Below are positions 1 to 13,221 of a DNA stretch of 64,000 nucleotides, in pieces. The DNA is from Odiellus spinosus (taxonomy: Eukaryota > Arthropoda > Arachnida > Opiliones > Phalangiidae). The stretch covers positions 14,301,602 through 14,365,601 of the forward strand of contig OY987227.1 in the NCBI GenBank assembly GCA_963920705.1, given 5' to 3'. Within the stretch, counting starts at the first letter, position 1. Every line of letters begins with the position of its first letter. The notes beneath the pieces are model-generated. The model was not told the origin of the DNA, searched no databases, and saw only the letters and a program-made list of their open reading frames with translations. The translations under genes and the position numbers were made by a program.

Positions 1-3000
1 AATATTATGTATAGCCAAACCTCCGTGTCACCCCTACCGTGTCACCCCAGTATTATTAATATTAGAAATACATTATCAATAATAATAATAAAATCACAAT
101 TTAGGATGATAACAAGATGATCAAGCCCATAAGTATAGCCAAACCTCCGTGTCACCCCTACCGTGTCACCCCAGTAATATTAATATTAGAAATACATTAT
201 CAATATTAATAATAAAATCACAATTTAAGGTGCTAACAAGATGGACAAGCCCATAAGTATTGCCAAACCTCCGTGTCACCCCAGTATTATTAAAATTAGA
301 AATACATTATACATAATAATAATAAAATCACAATTTAGGATGATAACAAGATGGTCAAGCCCATAAGTATAGCCAAACCTCCGTGTCACCCCTACCGTGT
401 CACCCCTACCTTGTCACCCCTACCGTGTCACCCCTACCTTGTCACCCCTACCGTGTCACCCCAGTAATATTAATATTATGTATAGCCAAACCTCCGTGTC
501 ACCCCTACCGTGTCAACCCAGTATTATTAATATTAGAAATACATTATCAATAATAATAATAAAATCACAATTTAGGATGATAACAAGATGGTCAAGCCCA
601 TAAGTATAGCCAAACCTCCGTGTCACCCCTACCGTGTCACCCCTACCGTGTCACCCCTACCTTGTCACCCGTACCGTGTCACCCCTACCTTGTCACCCCT
701 ACCGTGTCACCCCAGTAATATTAATATTATGTATAGCCAAACCTCCGTGTCACCCCTACCGTGTCACCCCAGTATTATTAATATTAGAAATACATTATCA
801 ATAATAATAATAAAATCACAATTTAGGATGATAACAAGATGATCAAGCCCATAAGTATAGCCAAACCTCCGTGTCACCCCTACCGTGTCACCCCAGTAAT
901 ATTAATATTAGAAATACATTATCAATATTAATAATAAAATCACAATTTAAGGTGCTAACAAGATGGTCAAGCCCATAAGTATAGCCAAACCTCCGTGTCA
1001 CCCCAGTATTATTAAAATTAGAAATACATTATACATAATAATAATAAAATCACAATTTAGGATGATAACAAGATGGTCAAGCCCATAAGTATAGCCAAAC
1101 CTCCGTGTCACCCCTACCGTGTCACCCCTACCTTGTCACCCCTACCGTGTCACCCCTACCTTGTCACCCCTACCGTGTCACCCCAGTAATATTAATATTA
1201 TGTATAGCCAAACCTCCGTGTCACCCCTACCGTGTCACCCCAGTATTATTAATATTAGAAATACATTATCAATAATAATAATAAAATCACAATTTAGGAT
1301 GATAACAAGATGGTCAAGCCCATAAGTATAGCCAAACCTCCGTGTCACCCCTACCGTGTCACCCCTACCGTGTCACCCCTACCTTGTCACCCCTACCGTG
1401 TCACCCCTACCTTGTCACCCCTACCGTGTCACCCCAGTAATATTAATATTATGTATAGCCAAACCTCCGTGTCACCCCTACCGTGTCACCCCAGTATTAT
1501 TAATATTAGAAATACATTATCAATAATAATAATAAAATCACAATTTAGGATGATAACAAAATGGTCAAGCCCATAAGTATAGCCAAACCTCCGTGTCACC
1601 CCTACCGTGTCACCCCTACCTTGTCACCCCTACCGTGTCACCCCTACCTTGTCACCCCTACCGTGTCACCCCTACCTTGTCACCCCTACCGTGTCACCCC
1701 AGTAATATTAATATTATGTATAGCCAAACCTTCGTGTCACCCCTACTGTGTCACCCCAGTATTATTAATATTAGAAATACATTATCAATAATAATAATAA
1801 AATCACAATTTAGGATGATAACAAGATGGTCAAGCCCATAAGTATAGCCAAACCTCCGTGTCACCCCTACCTTGTCACCCCTACCGTGTCACAACAGTAA
1901 TATTAATATTATGTATAGCCAAACCTCCGTGTCACCCCTACCGTGTCACCCCAGTAATATTAATATTATGTATAGCCAAACCTCTGTGTCACCCCTACCG
2001 TTTCACCCCTACCGTGTCACCCCTACCGTGTCACCCCTACCTTGTCACCCCTACCGTGTCACCCCAGTAATATTAATATTATGTATAGCCAAACCTCCGT
2101 GTCACCCCTACCGTGTCACCCCAGTATTATTAATATTAGAAATACATTATCAATAATAATAATAAAATCACAATTTAGGATGATAACAAGATGGTCAAGC
2201 CCATAAGTATAGCCAAACCTCCGTGTCACCCCTACCGTGTCACCCCAGTAATATTAATATTAGAAATACATTATCAATAATAATAATAAAATCGCAATTT
2301 AAGGTGCTAACAAGATGGTCAAGCCCATAAGTATAGCCAAACCTCCGTGTCACCCCAGTATTATTAATATTAGAAATACATTATACATAATAATAATAAA
2401 ATCACAATTTAGGATGATAACATGATGGTCAAGCCCATAAGTATAGCCAAACCTCCGTGTCACCCCTACCGTGTCACCCCTACCTTGTCACCCCTACCGT
2501 GTCACCCCTACCTTGTCACCCCTACCGTGTCACCCCAGTAATATTAATATTATGTATAGCCAAACCTCCGTGTCACCCCTACCGTGTCACCCCAGTATTA
2601 TTAATATTAGAAATACATTATCAATAATAATAATAAAATCACAATTTAGGATGATAACAAGATGGTCAAGCCCATAAGTATAGCCAAACCTCCGTGTCAC
2701 CCCTACCGTGTCACCCCTACCGTGTCACCCCTACCTTGTCACTCCTACCGTGTCACCCCTACCTTGTCACCCCTACCGTGTCACCCCAGTAATATTAATA
2801 TTATGTATAGACAAACCTCCGTGTCACCCCTACCGTGTCACCCCAGTATTATTAATATTAGAAATACATTATCAATAATAATAATAAAATCACAATTTAG
2901 GATGATAACAAGATGGTCAAGCCCATAAGTATAGCCAAACCTACGTGTCACCCCTACCTTGTCACCCCTACCGTGTCACCCCAGTAATATTAATATTATG

Positions 3001-6000
3001 TATAGCCAAACCTCCGTGTCACCCCTACCGTGTCACCCCTACCGTGTCACCCCAGTAATATTAATATTATGTATAGCCAAACCTCCGTGTCACCCCTACC
3101 GTGTCACCCCTACCGTGTCACCCCTACCTTGTCACCCCTACCGTGTCACCCCAGTAATATTAATATTATGTATAGCCAAACCTCCGTGTCAACCCTACCG
3201 TGTCACCCCAGTATTATTAATATTAGAAATACATTATCAATAATAATAATAAAATCACAATTTAGGATGATAACAAGATGGTCAAGCCCATAAGTATAGC
3301 CAAACCTCCGTGTCACCCCTACCGTGTCACCCCAGTAATATTAATATTAGAAATACATTATCAATAATAATAATAAAATCACAATTTAAGGTGCTAACAA
3401 GATGGTCAAGCCCATAAGTATAGCCAAACCTCCGTGTCACCCCAGTATTATTAATATTAGAAATACATTATCAATAATAATAATAAAATCACAATTTAGG
3501 ATGATAACAAGATGGTCAAGCCCATAAGTATAGCCAAACCTCCGTGTCACCCCTACCGTGTCACCCCTACCTTGTCACCCCTACCGTGTCACCCCTACCT
3601 TGTCACCCCTACCGTGTCACCCCAGTAATATTAATATTATGTATAGCCAAACCTCCGTGTCACCCCTACCGTGTCACCCCAGTATTATTAATATTAGAAA
3701 TACATTATCAATAATAATAATAAAATCACAATTTAGGATGATAACAAGATGGTCAAGCCCATAAGTATAGCCAAACCTCCGTGTCACCCCTACCGTGTCA
3801 CCCCTACCTTGTCACCCCTACCTTGTCACCCCTACCGTGTCACCCCTACCTTGTCACCCCTACCGTGTCACCCCATTAATATTAATATTATGTATAGCCA
3901 AACCTCCGTGTCACCCCTACTGTGTCACCCCAGTATTATTAATATTAGAAATACATTATCAATAATAATAATAAAATCACAATTTAGGATGATAACAAGA
4001 TGGTCAAGCCCATAAGTATAGCCAAACCTCCGTGTCACCCCTACCGTGTCACCCCAGTAATATTAATATTAGAAATACATTATCAATAATAATAATAAAA
4101 TCACAATTTAAGGTGCTAACAAGATGGTCAAGCCCATAATTATAGCCAAACCTCCGTGTCACCCCAGTATTATTAATATTAGAAATACATTATCAATAAT
4201 AATAATAAAATCACAATTTAGGATGATAACAAGATGGTCAAGCCCATAAGTATAGCCAAACCTCCGTGTCACCCCTTTCGTGTCACCCCTACCGTGTCAC
4301 CCCTACCTTGTCACCCCTACCGTGTCACCCCTACCTTGTCACCCCTACCGTGTCACCCCAGTAATATTAATATTATGTATAGCCAAACCTCCGTGTCACC
4401 CCTACCGTGTCACCCCAGTATTATTAATATTAGAAATACATTATCAATAATAATAATAAAATCACAATTTAGGATGATAACAAGATGGTCAAGCCCATAA
4501 GTATAGCCAAACCTCCGTGTCACCCCAGTATTATTAATATTAGAAATACATTATACATAATAATAATAAAATCACAATTTAGGATGATAACATGATGGTC
4601 AAGCCCATAAGTATAGCCAAACCTCCGTGTCACCCCTACCGTGTCACCCCTACCTTGTCACCCCTACCGTGTCACCCCTACCTTGTCACCCCTACCGTGT
4701 CACCCCAGTAATATTAATATTATGTATAGCCAAACCTCCGTGTCACCCCTACCGTGTCACCCCAGTATTATTAATATTAGAAATACATTATCAATAATAA
4801 TAATAAAATCACAATTTAGGATGATAACAAGATGGTCAAGCCCATAAGTATAGCCAAACCTCCGTGTCACCCCTACCGTGTCACCCCTACCGTGTCACCC
4901 CTACCTTGTCACCCCTACAATGTCACCCCTACCTTGTCACCCCTACCGTGTCACCCCAGTAATATTAATATTATGTATAGACAAACCTCCGTGTCACCCC
5001 TACCGTGTCACCCCAGTATTATTAATATTAGAAATACATTATCAATAATAATAATAAAATCACAATTTAGGATGATAACAAGATGGTCAAGCCCATAAGT
5101 ATAGCCAAACCTCCGTGTCACCCCTACCGTGTCACCCCTACCGTGTCACCCCTACCTTGTCACCCCTACCGTGTCACCCCTACCTTGTCACCCCTACCGT
5201 GTCACCCCAGTAATATTAATATTATGTATAGCCAAACCTCCGTGTCACCCCTACTGTGTCACCCCAGTATTATTAATATTAGAAATACATTATCAATAAT
5301 AATAATAAAATCACAATTTAGGATGATAACAAGATGGTCAAGCCCATAAGTATAGCCAAACCTACGTGTCACCCCTACCTTGTCACCCCTACCGTGTCAC
5401 CCCAGTAATATTAATATTATGTATAGCCAAACCTCCGTGTCACCCCTACCGTGTCACCCCTACCTTGTCACCCCTACCGTGTCACCCCAGTAATATTAAT
5501 ATTATGTATAGCCAAACCTCCGTGTCACCCCTACCGTGTCACCCCTACCGTGTCACCCCTACCTTGTCACCCCTACCGTGTCACCCCAGTAATATTAATA
5601 TTATGTATGGCCAAACCTCCGTGTCACCCCTACCGTGTCACCCCAGTATTATTAATATTAGAAATACATTATCAATAATAATAATAAAATCACAATTTAG
5701 GATGATAACAAGATGGTCAAGCCCATAAGTATAGCCAAACCTCCGTGTCACCCCTACCGTGTCACCCCTACCTTGTCACCCCTACCGTGTCACCCCTACC
5801 TTGTCACCCCTACCGTGTCACCCCTTAATATTAATATTATGTATAGCCAAACCTCCGTGTCACCCCTACCGTGTCACCCCAGTATTATTAATATTAGAAA
5901 TACATTATCAATAATAATAATAAAATCACAATTTAGGATGATAACAAGATGGTCAAGCCCATAAGTATAGCCAAACCTCCGTGTCACCCCTACCGTGTCA

Positions 6001-7896
6001 CCCCTACCTTGTCACCCCTACCTTGTCACCCCTACCGTGTCACCCCTACCTTGTCACCCCTACCGTGTCACCCCAGTAATATTAATATTATGTATAGCCA
6101 AACCTCCGTGTCACCCCTACTGTGTCACCCCAGTATTATTAATATTAGAAATACATTATCAATAATAATAATAAAATCACAATTTAGGATGATAACAAGA
6201 TGGTCAAGCCCATAAGTATAGCCAAAACTCTGTGTCACCCCTACCTTGTCACCCCTACCGTGTCACCCCAGTAATATTAATATTATGTATAGCCAAACCT
6301 CCGTGTCACCCCTACCGTGTCACCCCTACCTTGTCACCCCTACCGTGTCACCCCAGTAATATTAATATTATGTATAGCCAAACCTCCGTGTCACCCCTAC
6401 CGTGTCACCCCTACCTTGTCACCCCTACCGTGTCACCCCAGTAATATTAATATTATGTATAGCCAAACCTCCGTGTCACCCCTACCGTGTCACCCCAGTA
6501 TTATTAATATTAGAAATACATTATCAATAATAATAATAAAATCACAATTTAGGATGATAACAAGATGGTCAAGCCCATAAGTATAGCCAAACCTCCGTGT
6601 CACCCCTACCGTGTCACCCCAGTAATATTAATATTAGAAATACATTATCAATAATAATAATAAAATCACAATTTAAGGTGCTAACAAGATGGTCAAGCCC
6701 ATAATTATAGCCAAACCTCCGTGTCACCCCAGTATTATTAATATTAGAAATACATTATCAATAATAATAATAAAATCACAATTTAGGATGATAACAAGAT
6801 GGTCAAGCCCATAAGTATAGCCAAACCTCCGTGTCACCCCTACCGTGTCACCCCTACCTTGTCACCCCTACCGTGTCACCCCTACCTTGTCACCCCTACC
6901 GTGTCACCCCAGTAATATTAATATTATGTATAGCCAAACCTCCGTGTCACCCCTACCGTGTCACCCCAGTATTATTAATATTAGAAATACATTATCAATA
7001 ATAATAATAAAATCACAATTTAGGATGATAACAAGATGGTCAAGCCCATAAGTATAGCCAAACCTCCGTGTCACCCCTACCGTGTCACCCCTACCTTGTC
7101 ACCCCTACCTTGTCACCCCTACCGTGTCACCCCTACCTTGTCACCCCTACCGTGTCACCCCAGTAATATTAATATTATGTATAGCCAAACCTCCGTGTCA
7201 CCCCTACTGTGTCACCCCAGTATTATTAATATTAGAAATACATTATCAATAATAATAATAAAATCACAATTTAGGATGATAACAAGATGGTCAAGCCCAT
7301 AAGTATAGCCAAAACTCCGTGTCACCCCTACCTTGTCACCCCTACCGTGTCACCCCAGTAATATTAATATTATGTATAGCCAAACCTCCGTGTCACCCCT
7401 ACCGTGTCACCCCTACCTTGTCACCCCTACCGTGTCACCCCAGTAATATTAATATTATGTATAGCCAAACCTCCGTGTCACCCCAACCGTGTCACCCCTA
7501 CCTTGTCACCCCTACCGTGTCACCCCAGTAATATTAATATTATGTATAGCCAAACCTCCGTGTCACCCCTACCGTGTCACCCCAGTATTATTAATATTAG
7601 AAATACATTATCAATAATAATAATAAAATCACAATTTAGGATGATAACAAGATGGTCAAGCCCATAAGTATAGCCAAACCTCCGTGTCACCCCTACCGTG
7701 TCACCCCTACCGTGTCACCCCTACCTTGTCACCCCTACTTTGTCACCCCTACCGTGTCACCCCAGTATTATTAATATTAGAAATACATTATCAATAATAA
7801 TAATAAAATCACAATTTAAGGTGCTAACAAGATGGACAAGCCCATAAGTATAGCCAAACCTCCGTGTCACCCCTACCGTGTCACCCCAGTAATATT
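1..7896. repeat. Complex higher-order satellite array (14-bp C-rich unit plus AT-rich connectors)
   Basis: The array is made of a 14-bp unit, CCTACCGTGTCACC, alternating with a variant CCTACCTTGTCACC, in runs of two to about seven units. The runs are joined by two AT-rich connectors. A short one starts CCAGTAATATTAATATTATG. A longer one, about 110 bp, starts CCAGTATTATTAATATTAG and ends near GATGGTCAAGCCCATAAG. Together they form blocks of about 236-251 bp (for example block starts at 1310, 1561; 4832, 5083; 5713, 5949). A higher-order period of about 1087 bp is visible: 2471 to 3558, 5949 to 7036, 6232 to 7319 and 6317 to 7404. A 722-bp step links 397 and 1119. Copies differ by scattered substitutions and by unit number. 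All frames of the C-rich part are open, giving a repeated 14-residue peptide (PLPCHPYRVTPTLS); I treat these reading frames as artefacts. The left end lies outside the window. Confidence 0.97.
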
Positions 7897-7920
7897 AGAT
7901 GCTGGCGGTCGCCAGCATCT
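7897..7920. repeat. Perfect palindrome at the satellite boundary
   Basis: AGATGCTGGCG is followed by GT and then by CGCCAGCATCT, an 11-bp perfect inverted repeat with a 2-nt centre. It begins where the satellite stops in the middle of a connector (…CCAGTAATATT). The array sequence does not contain it, so it belongs to the flank or to an element that interrupted the array. No gene is attached to it. Confidence 0.85.
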
Positions 7921-8352
7921 GTTATTCCTAGCTCTAGTTTTCCGTAGACGGCTAGCAGCTCCTTTTATTGGGCTGTATTAACTCCAATGGGGAAATAACA
8001 TGGGCTGCCAAGATCCGAGATTCTTATACATTAGGGAAGCTCAAAAATCATAGGATTACCCATGACGCTTTTTTTGATGCACGTTAAAGTTCAGTGTATT
8101 TCTTCTGGCAACCACCCAGAATAGGCTACGCCTCTGACGCTGCCCACGGGGTTAGGTTAGGTTAAGTTTCTCGGAGAGGAAATTGTTTGGTGTCCCAGCT
8201 TACAATGATACTTTCACACTTGTCACTTTGCACGAAAACGTTTTAAAATTTTTTTTTTTTTCAACATTAAAATAAATTTTCTAATGCAACTATTTTGTTT
8301 ATTGACAAACTAACTCACCAGTTCACCCAGACTACTTTTTACAAAGGGACAA
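7921..8352. other. Gene-free flank of the satellite with a short TTAGG run
   Basis: This stretch is not satellite and has no convincing coding frame. It is richer in GC than the DNA that follows. It contains about three TTAGG units at about 8150-8165, matching the ancestral arthropod telomere motif; such short interstitial runs are common in arthropod genomes and do not indicate a telomere. The segment may be part of a dispersed repeat, but no ends could be found. Confidence 0.5.
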
Positions 8353-8872
8353 ATATTAGTTAAAAACCTAGTTGCCTGTTGCCAGGCCACTAGAAGGAAC
8401 AGGTTATTCCTAACGTAAGTACTACTTTCACAGTTGTAATTACAACTTTGAATGGGCAGATATGATTATCATTCCGAGAACACCCATCACAACTTTCAAT
8501 GGACATATATTATCATTTTAAGTGGGAGTGCCATTGATCCAAACCTTTCACGAATAACTCTGCGAAAATTTGTGTTATAGAATGTAACAAGCACCACTAT
8601 TTCCAAAACTAAGCGATTGGGAAGTCTTGGGTACAGCATAATAGACCAAGTAGAAATTTTCGCAGAGTTATTCGTGAAAGGTTTGGATCAATGGCACTCC
8701 CACTTAAAATGATAATATATGTCCATTGAAAGTTGTGATGGGTGTTCTCGGAATGATAATCATATCTGCCCATTCAAAGTTGTAATTACATCTGTGAAAG
8801 TAGTACTTACGTTAGGAATAACCTGTTCCTTCTAGTGGCCTGGCAACAGGCAACTAGGTTTTTAACTAATAT
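8353..8872. mobile_element. Large palindromic (foldback/MITE-like) element, ~218-bp arms
   Basis: The left arm (8353-8570) and right arm (8655-8872) are reverse complements with no length offset. I saw one mismatch, near 8434/8791. They enclose an 84-bp single-copy loop. The outer ends read ATATTAGTTAAAAACC and its complement. The arms contain no open reading frame of note. Near-perfect arms imply recent origin or arm-to-arm conversion. A target duplication cannot be fixed because the ends abut AT repeats (a TA is possible). It is most simply a non-autonomous DNA transposon of foldback type; an inverted duplication of local DNA is the alternative. Confidence 0.8.
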
Positions 8873-11800
8873 ATATAGGCATATATATATATTTTTTTTT
8901 TTGGTTTTTACATCCTCCTCTTTCTTGATTACATTTTTTGCCTTGTTTTTTTATTATTCGTTTATGAATATTTCTAAAAGATTGTTTTTCGTTTTATTTT
9001 ATTTTATTTTATTTTTGCCCGGGAATATCACCAAGAATCAATTTAAATTTAATTTAGAGAATTAATACACTCCTACCAGTTTTCTTCCCGTCGAAGAAGA
9101 GTCGAGTAAAAGCTCGAACACCGGAGGCTTGGCGTATAACTTATAAATTATTCATAGCTAGCCTGAAAATAATTTATTCATAAGGATGTTAATGAATTTA
9201 TATTTTATATCCTAGCTGGAAGGCTAACGAAAAATAAAACCATATATTCTTAAAGTGAGGCTGTCACATATTTCTGACATAATCCAAATGAAATTTGAGT
9301 AGCAATACTTTTATATTTGTCATAAAAATTACTACTGTAGTGAAAAATGAAATTATATTCGATACTTAAAAAACATAGTACGTCATCATTATACGGCTAT
9401 TATAGAGTAAAATAATTCTCACGGATTTTAGCACCAGCCTGATATCTTTACTTTCGCTTACGAGCTTAAAACGGAACAGCTTTTGAGAATCTGCACACGA
9501 AATTATGAATAAAATACTATTTTCACAATGTTTAGGCGATGTTTTAGTGTTTATAATTTAAATTCTGAAGTTTCTAGCTTTATTTTTGTATTTTCTGAAC
9601 TCCGCTAAGTCTAATTATCGACTGAGTGTATCGTGTTTTCCTAAGATTATTTAGATTTGTAAGCCTTTTAAATAATGATCATCGTAATAATAATATTAAT
9701 CTACGGATATGAATTTGTAATATTATCCTAAACCAATTAAGTGAATACTCTTTACAAAAAAAAAACCAAAAAAACTTGCGGAACATGTCAGATAACAAAA
9801 TAATCTCAGCGCTCGGAGCTGAAAGGCGACGCGATGGGAAAAACGATGGATTTATAAAACTCAGTAGAGTATATGCCTAGGAGTGGAAAAAAAGTATATA
9901 TATATATATAGAAAAAATAAGGGAAAGCTGCCATGGAAAGTTAAGAATGTCGTACTTGTTAATAAGCTCGACCCAGAAAGGACTCTAGGGTGTTAAAGAT
10001 AGGAGATAAATATGGCTTCACTCACTCAGTTTCTCTTGGAAGAAAGAAAAATAAAAACACGGAGTTCAACTCTGGATAGACAGGGTATTGGGAAGAGTTC
10101 GTGGTGTTCCGCTCTTGTCCGAAGATTTATTTGTCCGGCTTTTTCTCTCCTTTTTTGACGGTCGCGCCCTGGAGGGAACTCTCGTCTCGGACAAGTGTCA
10201 ACTTTGTTCGGACGTCTCGGACGCGTATTGAGAAAATAAGTAGGATATTTCTCTCCCACGCTCCTTCTCCTCTTTCGACTCGCGTCATCTTCTCTATATC
10301 CCCAAAGATAGAGCCAATTTTGTCACGCTACTAGATATAAAATATGAGCTTCAGATTTCAACTATTTTCACCCACGTCGGAAGATACGTTAGGCCATGTC
10401 GCGCCCCATGCAAGCTTAAAAATAACTGTAGGTTCTAGTCGTATTTTCCTGTGATTTAAAGGAGAACTCATCACGTGATTAACTCATCATCGTTTGATTA
10501 AGATATAAATCAAACTCCCCATAGCACTTATGAAGTTTTATTGACTTTTGGTTATATATGGTTAAATATAGGGCTCATTATCTAAAAATTTTAATTTTGT
10601 ACTGATTATTATTTTTGGAAAATAGCTTTCCCGTCTAATTACGTTAATTGAAAACGTTGTTTTGGTTCTTAATTTCATCGGAAACATTCCAGCATTCCCA
10701 AACTGTATAAACCTTGAGATTAAAACCGGGGTTTCGCTCAAAAGTAGCCGGGGGTATAGGTTCCCCCCTTCATTATAGACAAAGCTTTAGCCCTAGAGCT
10801 TCAAACAATAGCCGCGGAACCTCGCTCGTTCCTTCGCGCCGTAATATTTCATTAAACCGCGAGATTTTGGCGGGAAAAATCCTCCGTGCACGCTCCGAAA
10901 CGCTTAAATAGAAGAGTTAAAAGAATAATAGAAGCTCGAGACTGGGTGGGGAAGATGAGGTTACTGCTTTCTATTAACCGAACGACGAGAAAAGAAGGTG
11001 GTAAATCTTTGTCTATTTCATCCGGAATTTGCCGCAGGTATAAAACTGTATTCCACCCTCTATTTTAACTAGCTTTAATCATTAAGATAAGAGGTAAACT
11101 ACTGTCTTCCGTATCGCAAACCCAAGGTGGGACGCGTTAAACAGAAAGAACCAGTTGGAGAGCTCGATACGTAGCAAGCCACACTCATTCTGGTAGTATC
11201 TCGCTGCAAAAGAGGAAAACCCAACTTTGATCTTATAGGATCTCTCATTGAATCGAGCTATAGGATGAAATTTGGGAGGAAAACGAAAGAAAAGCCGATG
11301 AAGGTGAAATTATTGGGATCCCGCTGCATACACCCCCACCGCGCGCCCCCTTTATAGACAACCATGGGTCCACGGTTTTTCCCCAAGATTGATTTTCCAA
11401 TTAAGACTCCGAGTCCCATTCCGCCATCCCTCCCTACTCTCCTCTCCTCTACACGCGCTAGTTTCTAAATAGCTTTCAAATTGTAGCCCGATTTACCCCC
11501 TGAAAGTACCTTTTCTATTCGATGAGCTTCTCTTCTAAAGGCTCGCGCGCCAATTTCCCGCCAAAAAAAGATGGGGGATGAGATCTTTGGCTAAAAGGAG
11601 AGGATGTGTCGTAAACGTTGGGGTCGAAACGGCGGTCGCGCGCGCCAGCGAGGTTATAAAGGGGTAAACGCGCGCTCGAATTAGGAGTGGAAAGGAGTAG
11701 GGGGTGATTTTAATTAAAACCGCCCTTACAAACTACGCCACGCAGTTTCGTCGTGTTTACCCCTACCTCATCCCTCGATTTCTCCTATATTTTCCCCCTG

Positions 11801-13003
11801 CCTCTATCTTCCGCTAATTACCGGTGCTTGTTTGACGGGACCCCCGCCAAATAGCGAATGCCGTAGCCTGTATAGCGTTCTTCATTTGACAGCTATGGAG
11901 AGCGTTCTTTCTCGCTCTCTCTTTTCGCAACAGCTTGAAATACGATGCGGTTTATACTTATTCACGTTTCATTTATCCAAGTTCTTAATAGAATCCCTTT
12001 CTCCGTACGATTCCTTGAATTCATTCGCACCCTGGGAAGGGACTTAGAGATATCCTTTTCAGTATTAAAGTAATATAAAGATAATTACACTATGAATGAC
12101 CAAAACCGCTGAAACCTTAATTTTCTCAAGCAATCCTTCAAGTTATTCGCTCCTCGCGATAGGCTTCAAAATTCAATCAGACCGGGGTGCTAAGCACCAT
12201 CATATGGAGCATCCAATTAGATCACATGCTCTAGCGTAGTTTATTTCCAATTTTAGAAGACGCTGCTTGGAATGATCTGATTGGATGCGTCTTCCGATTT
12301 ATGGCGTATGGGGAATTTCATATCTTAAAATAGATTGTAATTAAGAAAGGGTTAAATTTGCATCTGTAAAGTAGTGCCATTGTCTATGCAGAGAGAGAGA
12401 GATAGAGAGTTACGAGGAATTGTTTTTTTTTTGTTTTTTTTTTTTAATTTTGTAAATTCCTGGAGTTCTTTCATCGTATGACTATTCAGGAATTTGATAT
12501 AAGCTTATAGTCAAATTAAGGGTAAGCGCGAATGGGGTTAGCTAATTTCTCTATTAATTAGCAAATATCTTTACTCGACCTATCTAATCAATCTTCTACG
12601 TCATTGGTTATAGGTGGTGCACGGGTATATGTTATTCTCCATGCATATATAGTTACGAATATGTGAATATTGCTATTTTGAAGCGGGGCCGCCTTTTATA
12701 TAATTATATATAATTTAGTTAAGTATAATGTGATTTTAGTTCGTGCTGAGATAGTATGAATTTAATAGCTAAAGCAACGTGGCGCGATTATCGTTCAATT
12801 AGATTAAACTACAAATTTTGAGCAATAAACAATAATAAAATAGGCTGCATTTAATTTATTTTTAATACGTTGCTTTCTAAGTGACACCTACACGGTACAA
12901 CGCAGTCAATTAGGTTTGCCTATTCTTGTAAAATATCTATTTCTCTTCGATGAACGTTTAGCTGGAAGAAATTGTCTCTTTTCCCACTGACTTATATAAT
13001 ATA
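8873..13003. other. Gene-free AT-rich DNA with simple repeats and CpG-rich patches
   Basis: No exon or RNA gene could be supported. The segment holds a TA run at about 9893-9910 and a T-rich stretch at 8880-9010. CpG-rich patches occur around 10,080-10,300 and 11,330-11,700. A GA run lies at about 12,392-12,410 and T runs at 12,421-12,446. The small open frames here have no recognisable domain and normal chance length. A short motif at 9090-9125 (GAAGAAGAGTCGAG … AGCTCGAAC) recalls tails of non-LTR retroelements, but nothing else supports one. Confidence 0.5.
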
Positions 13004-13032
13004 CTAGCTGAAGGCCCGCCCTACGGGCGGGC
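13004..13032 (-). other. Helitron 3' hairpin and CTAG terminus
   Basis: On the minus strand, GCCCGCCC, the loop GTA, and GGGCGGGC form a perfect 8-bp stem. It is followed after six bases (CTTCAG sharing its end with CTAG) by the terminal CTAG at 13,004-13,007. In Helitrons this hairpin is thought to signal termination of strand transfer. The next host base is T, as expected. Confidence 0.8.
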
Positions 13033-13221
13033 TTCATCTAGACGCTTTGGGCCTCATGAAATTGTATTAACATATGTTAAATTGTTTTTATCATGAGAAA
13101 CCAAAATATTTATTTGCGTATGTTTGACAATTGCACAAAATAGGAAATAATTCACCCAACATAATTATTTATATTAAAGGATAAAAACAATTTGAGAGGA
13201 TTATCTTTTGTGGCCGAAAAA

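Noticed and set aside
397-7667. Dozens of overlapping open frames encoding MSPLPCHPYRV… repeats
   Set aside because: They arise because the 14-bp unit lacks stop codons in the frames read, and they shift frame between blocks. They have no start context, splice sites or domain; they are satellite.
8145-8170. TTAGG run as a telomere
   Set aside because: Only about three units, followed by non-telomeric DNA and genes; interstitial repeat only.
9062-9140. Retroelement tail (GAAGAAGAGTCGAG…AGCTCGAAC)
   Set aside because: No reverse transcriptase remnant, target duplication or second copy was seen.
10026-10334. Overlapping frames on both strands in a CpG-rich patch
   Set aside because: Both strands being open reflects composition; no homology or splice signals.
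12174-12300. Possible inverted repeat around GAGCATCCAATTAGATCA and TGATCTGATTGGATGCG
   Set aside because: Only about 18 bases pair with mismatches, and no ends or duplication could be placed.
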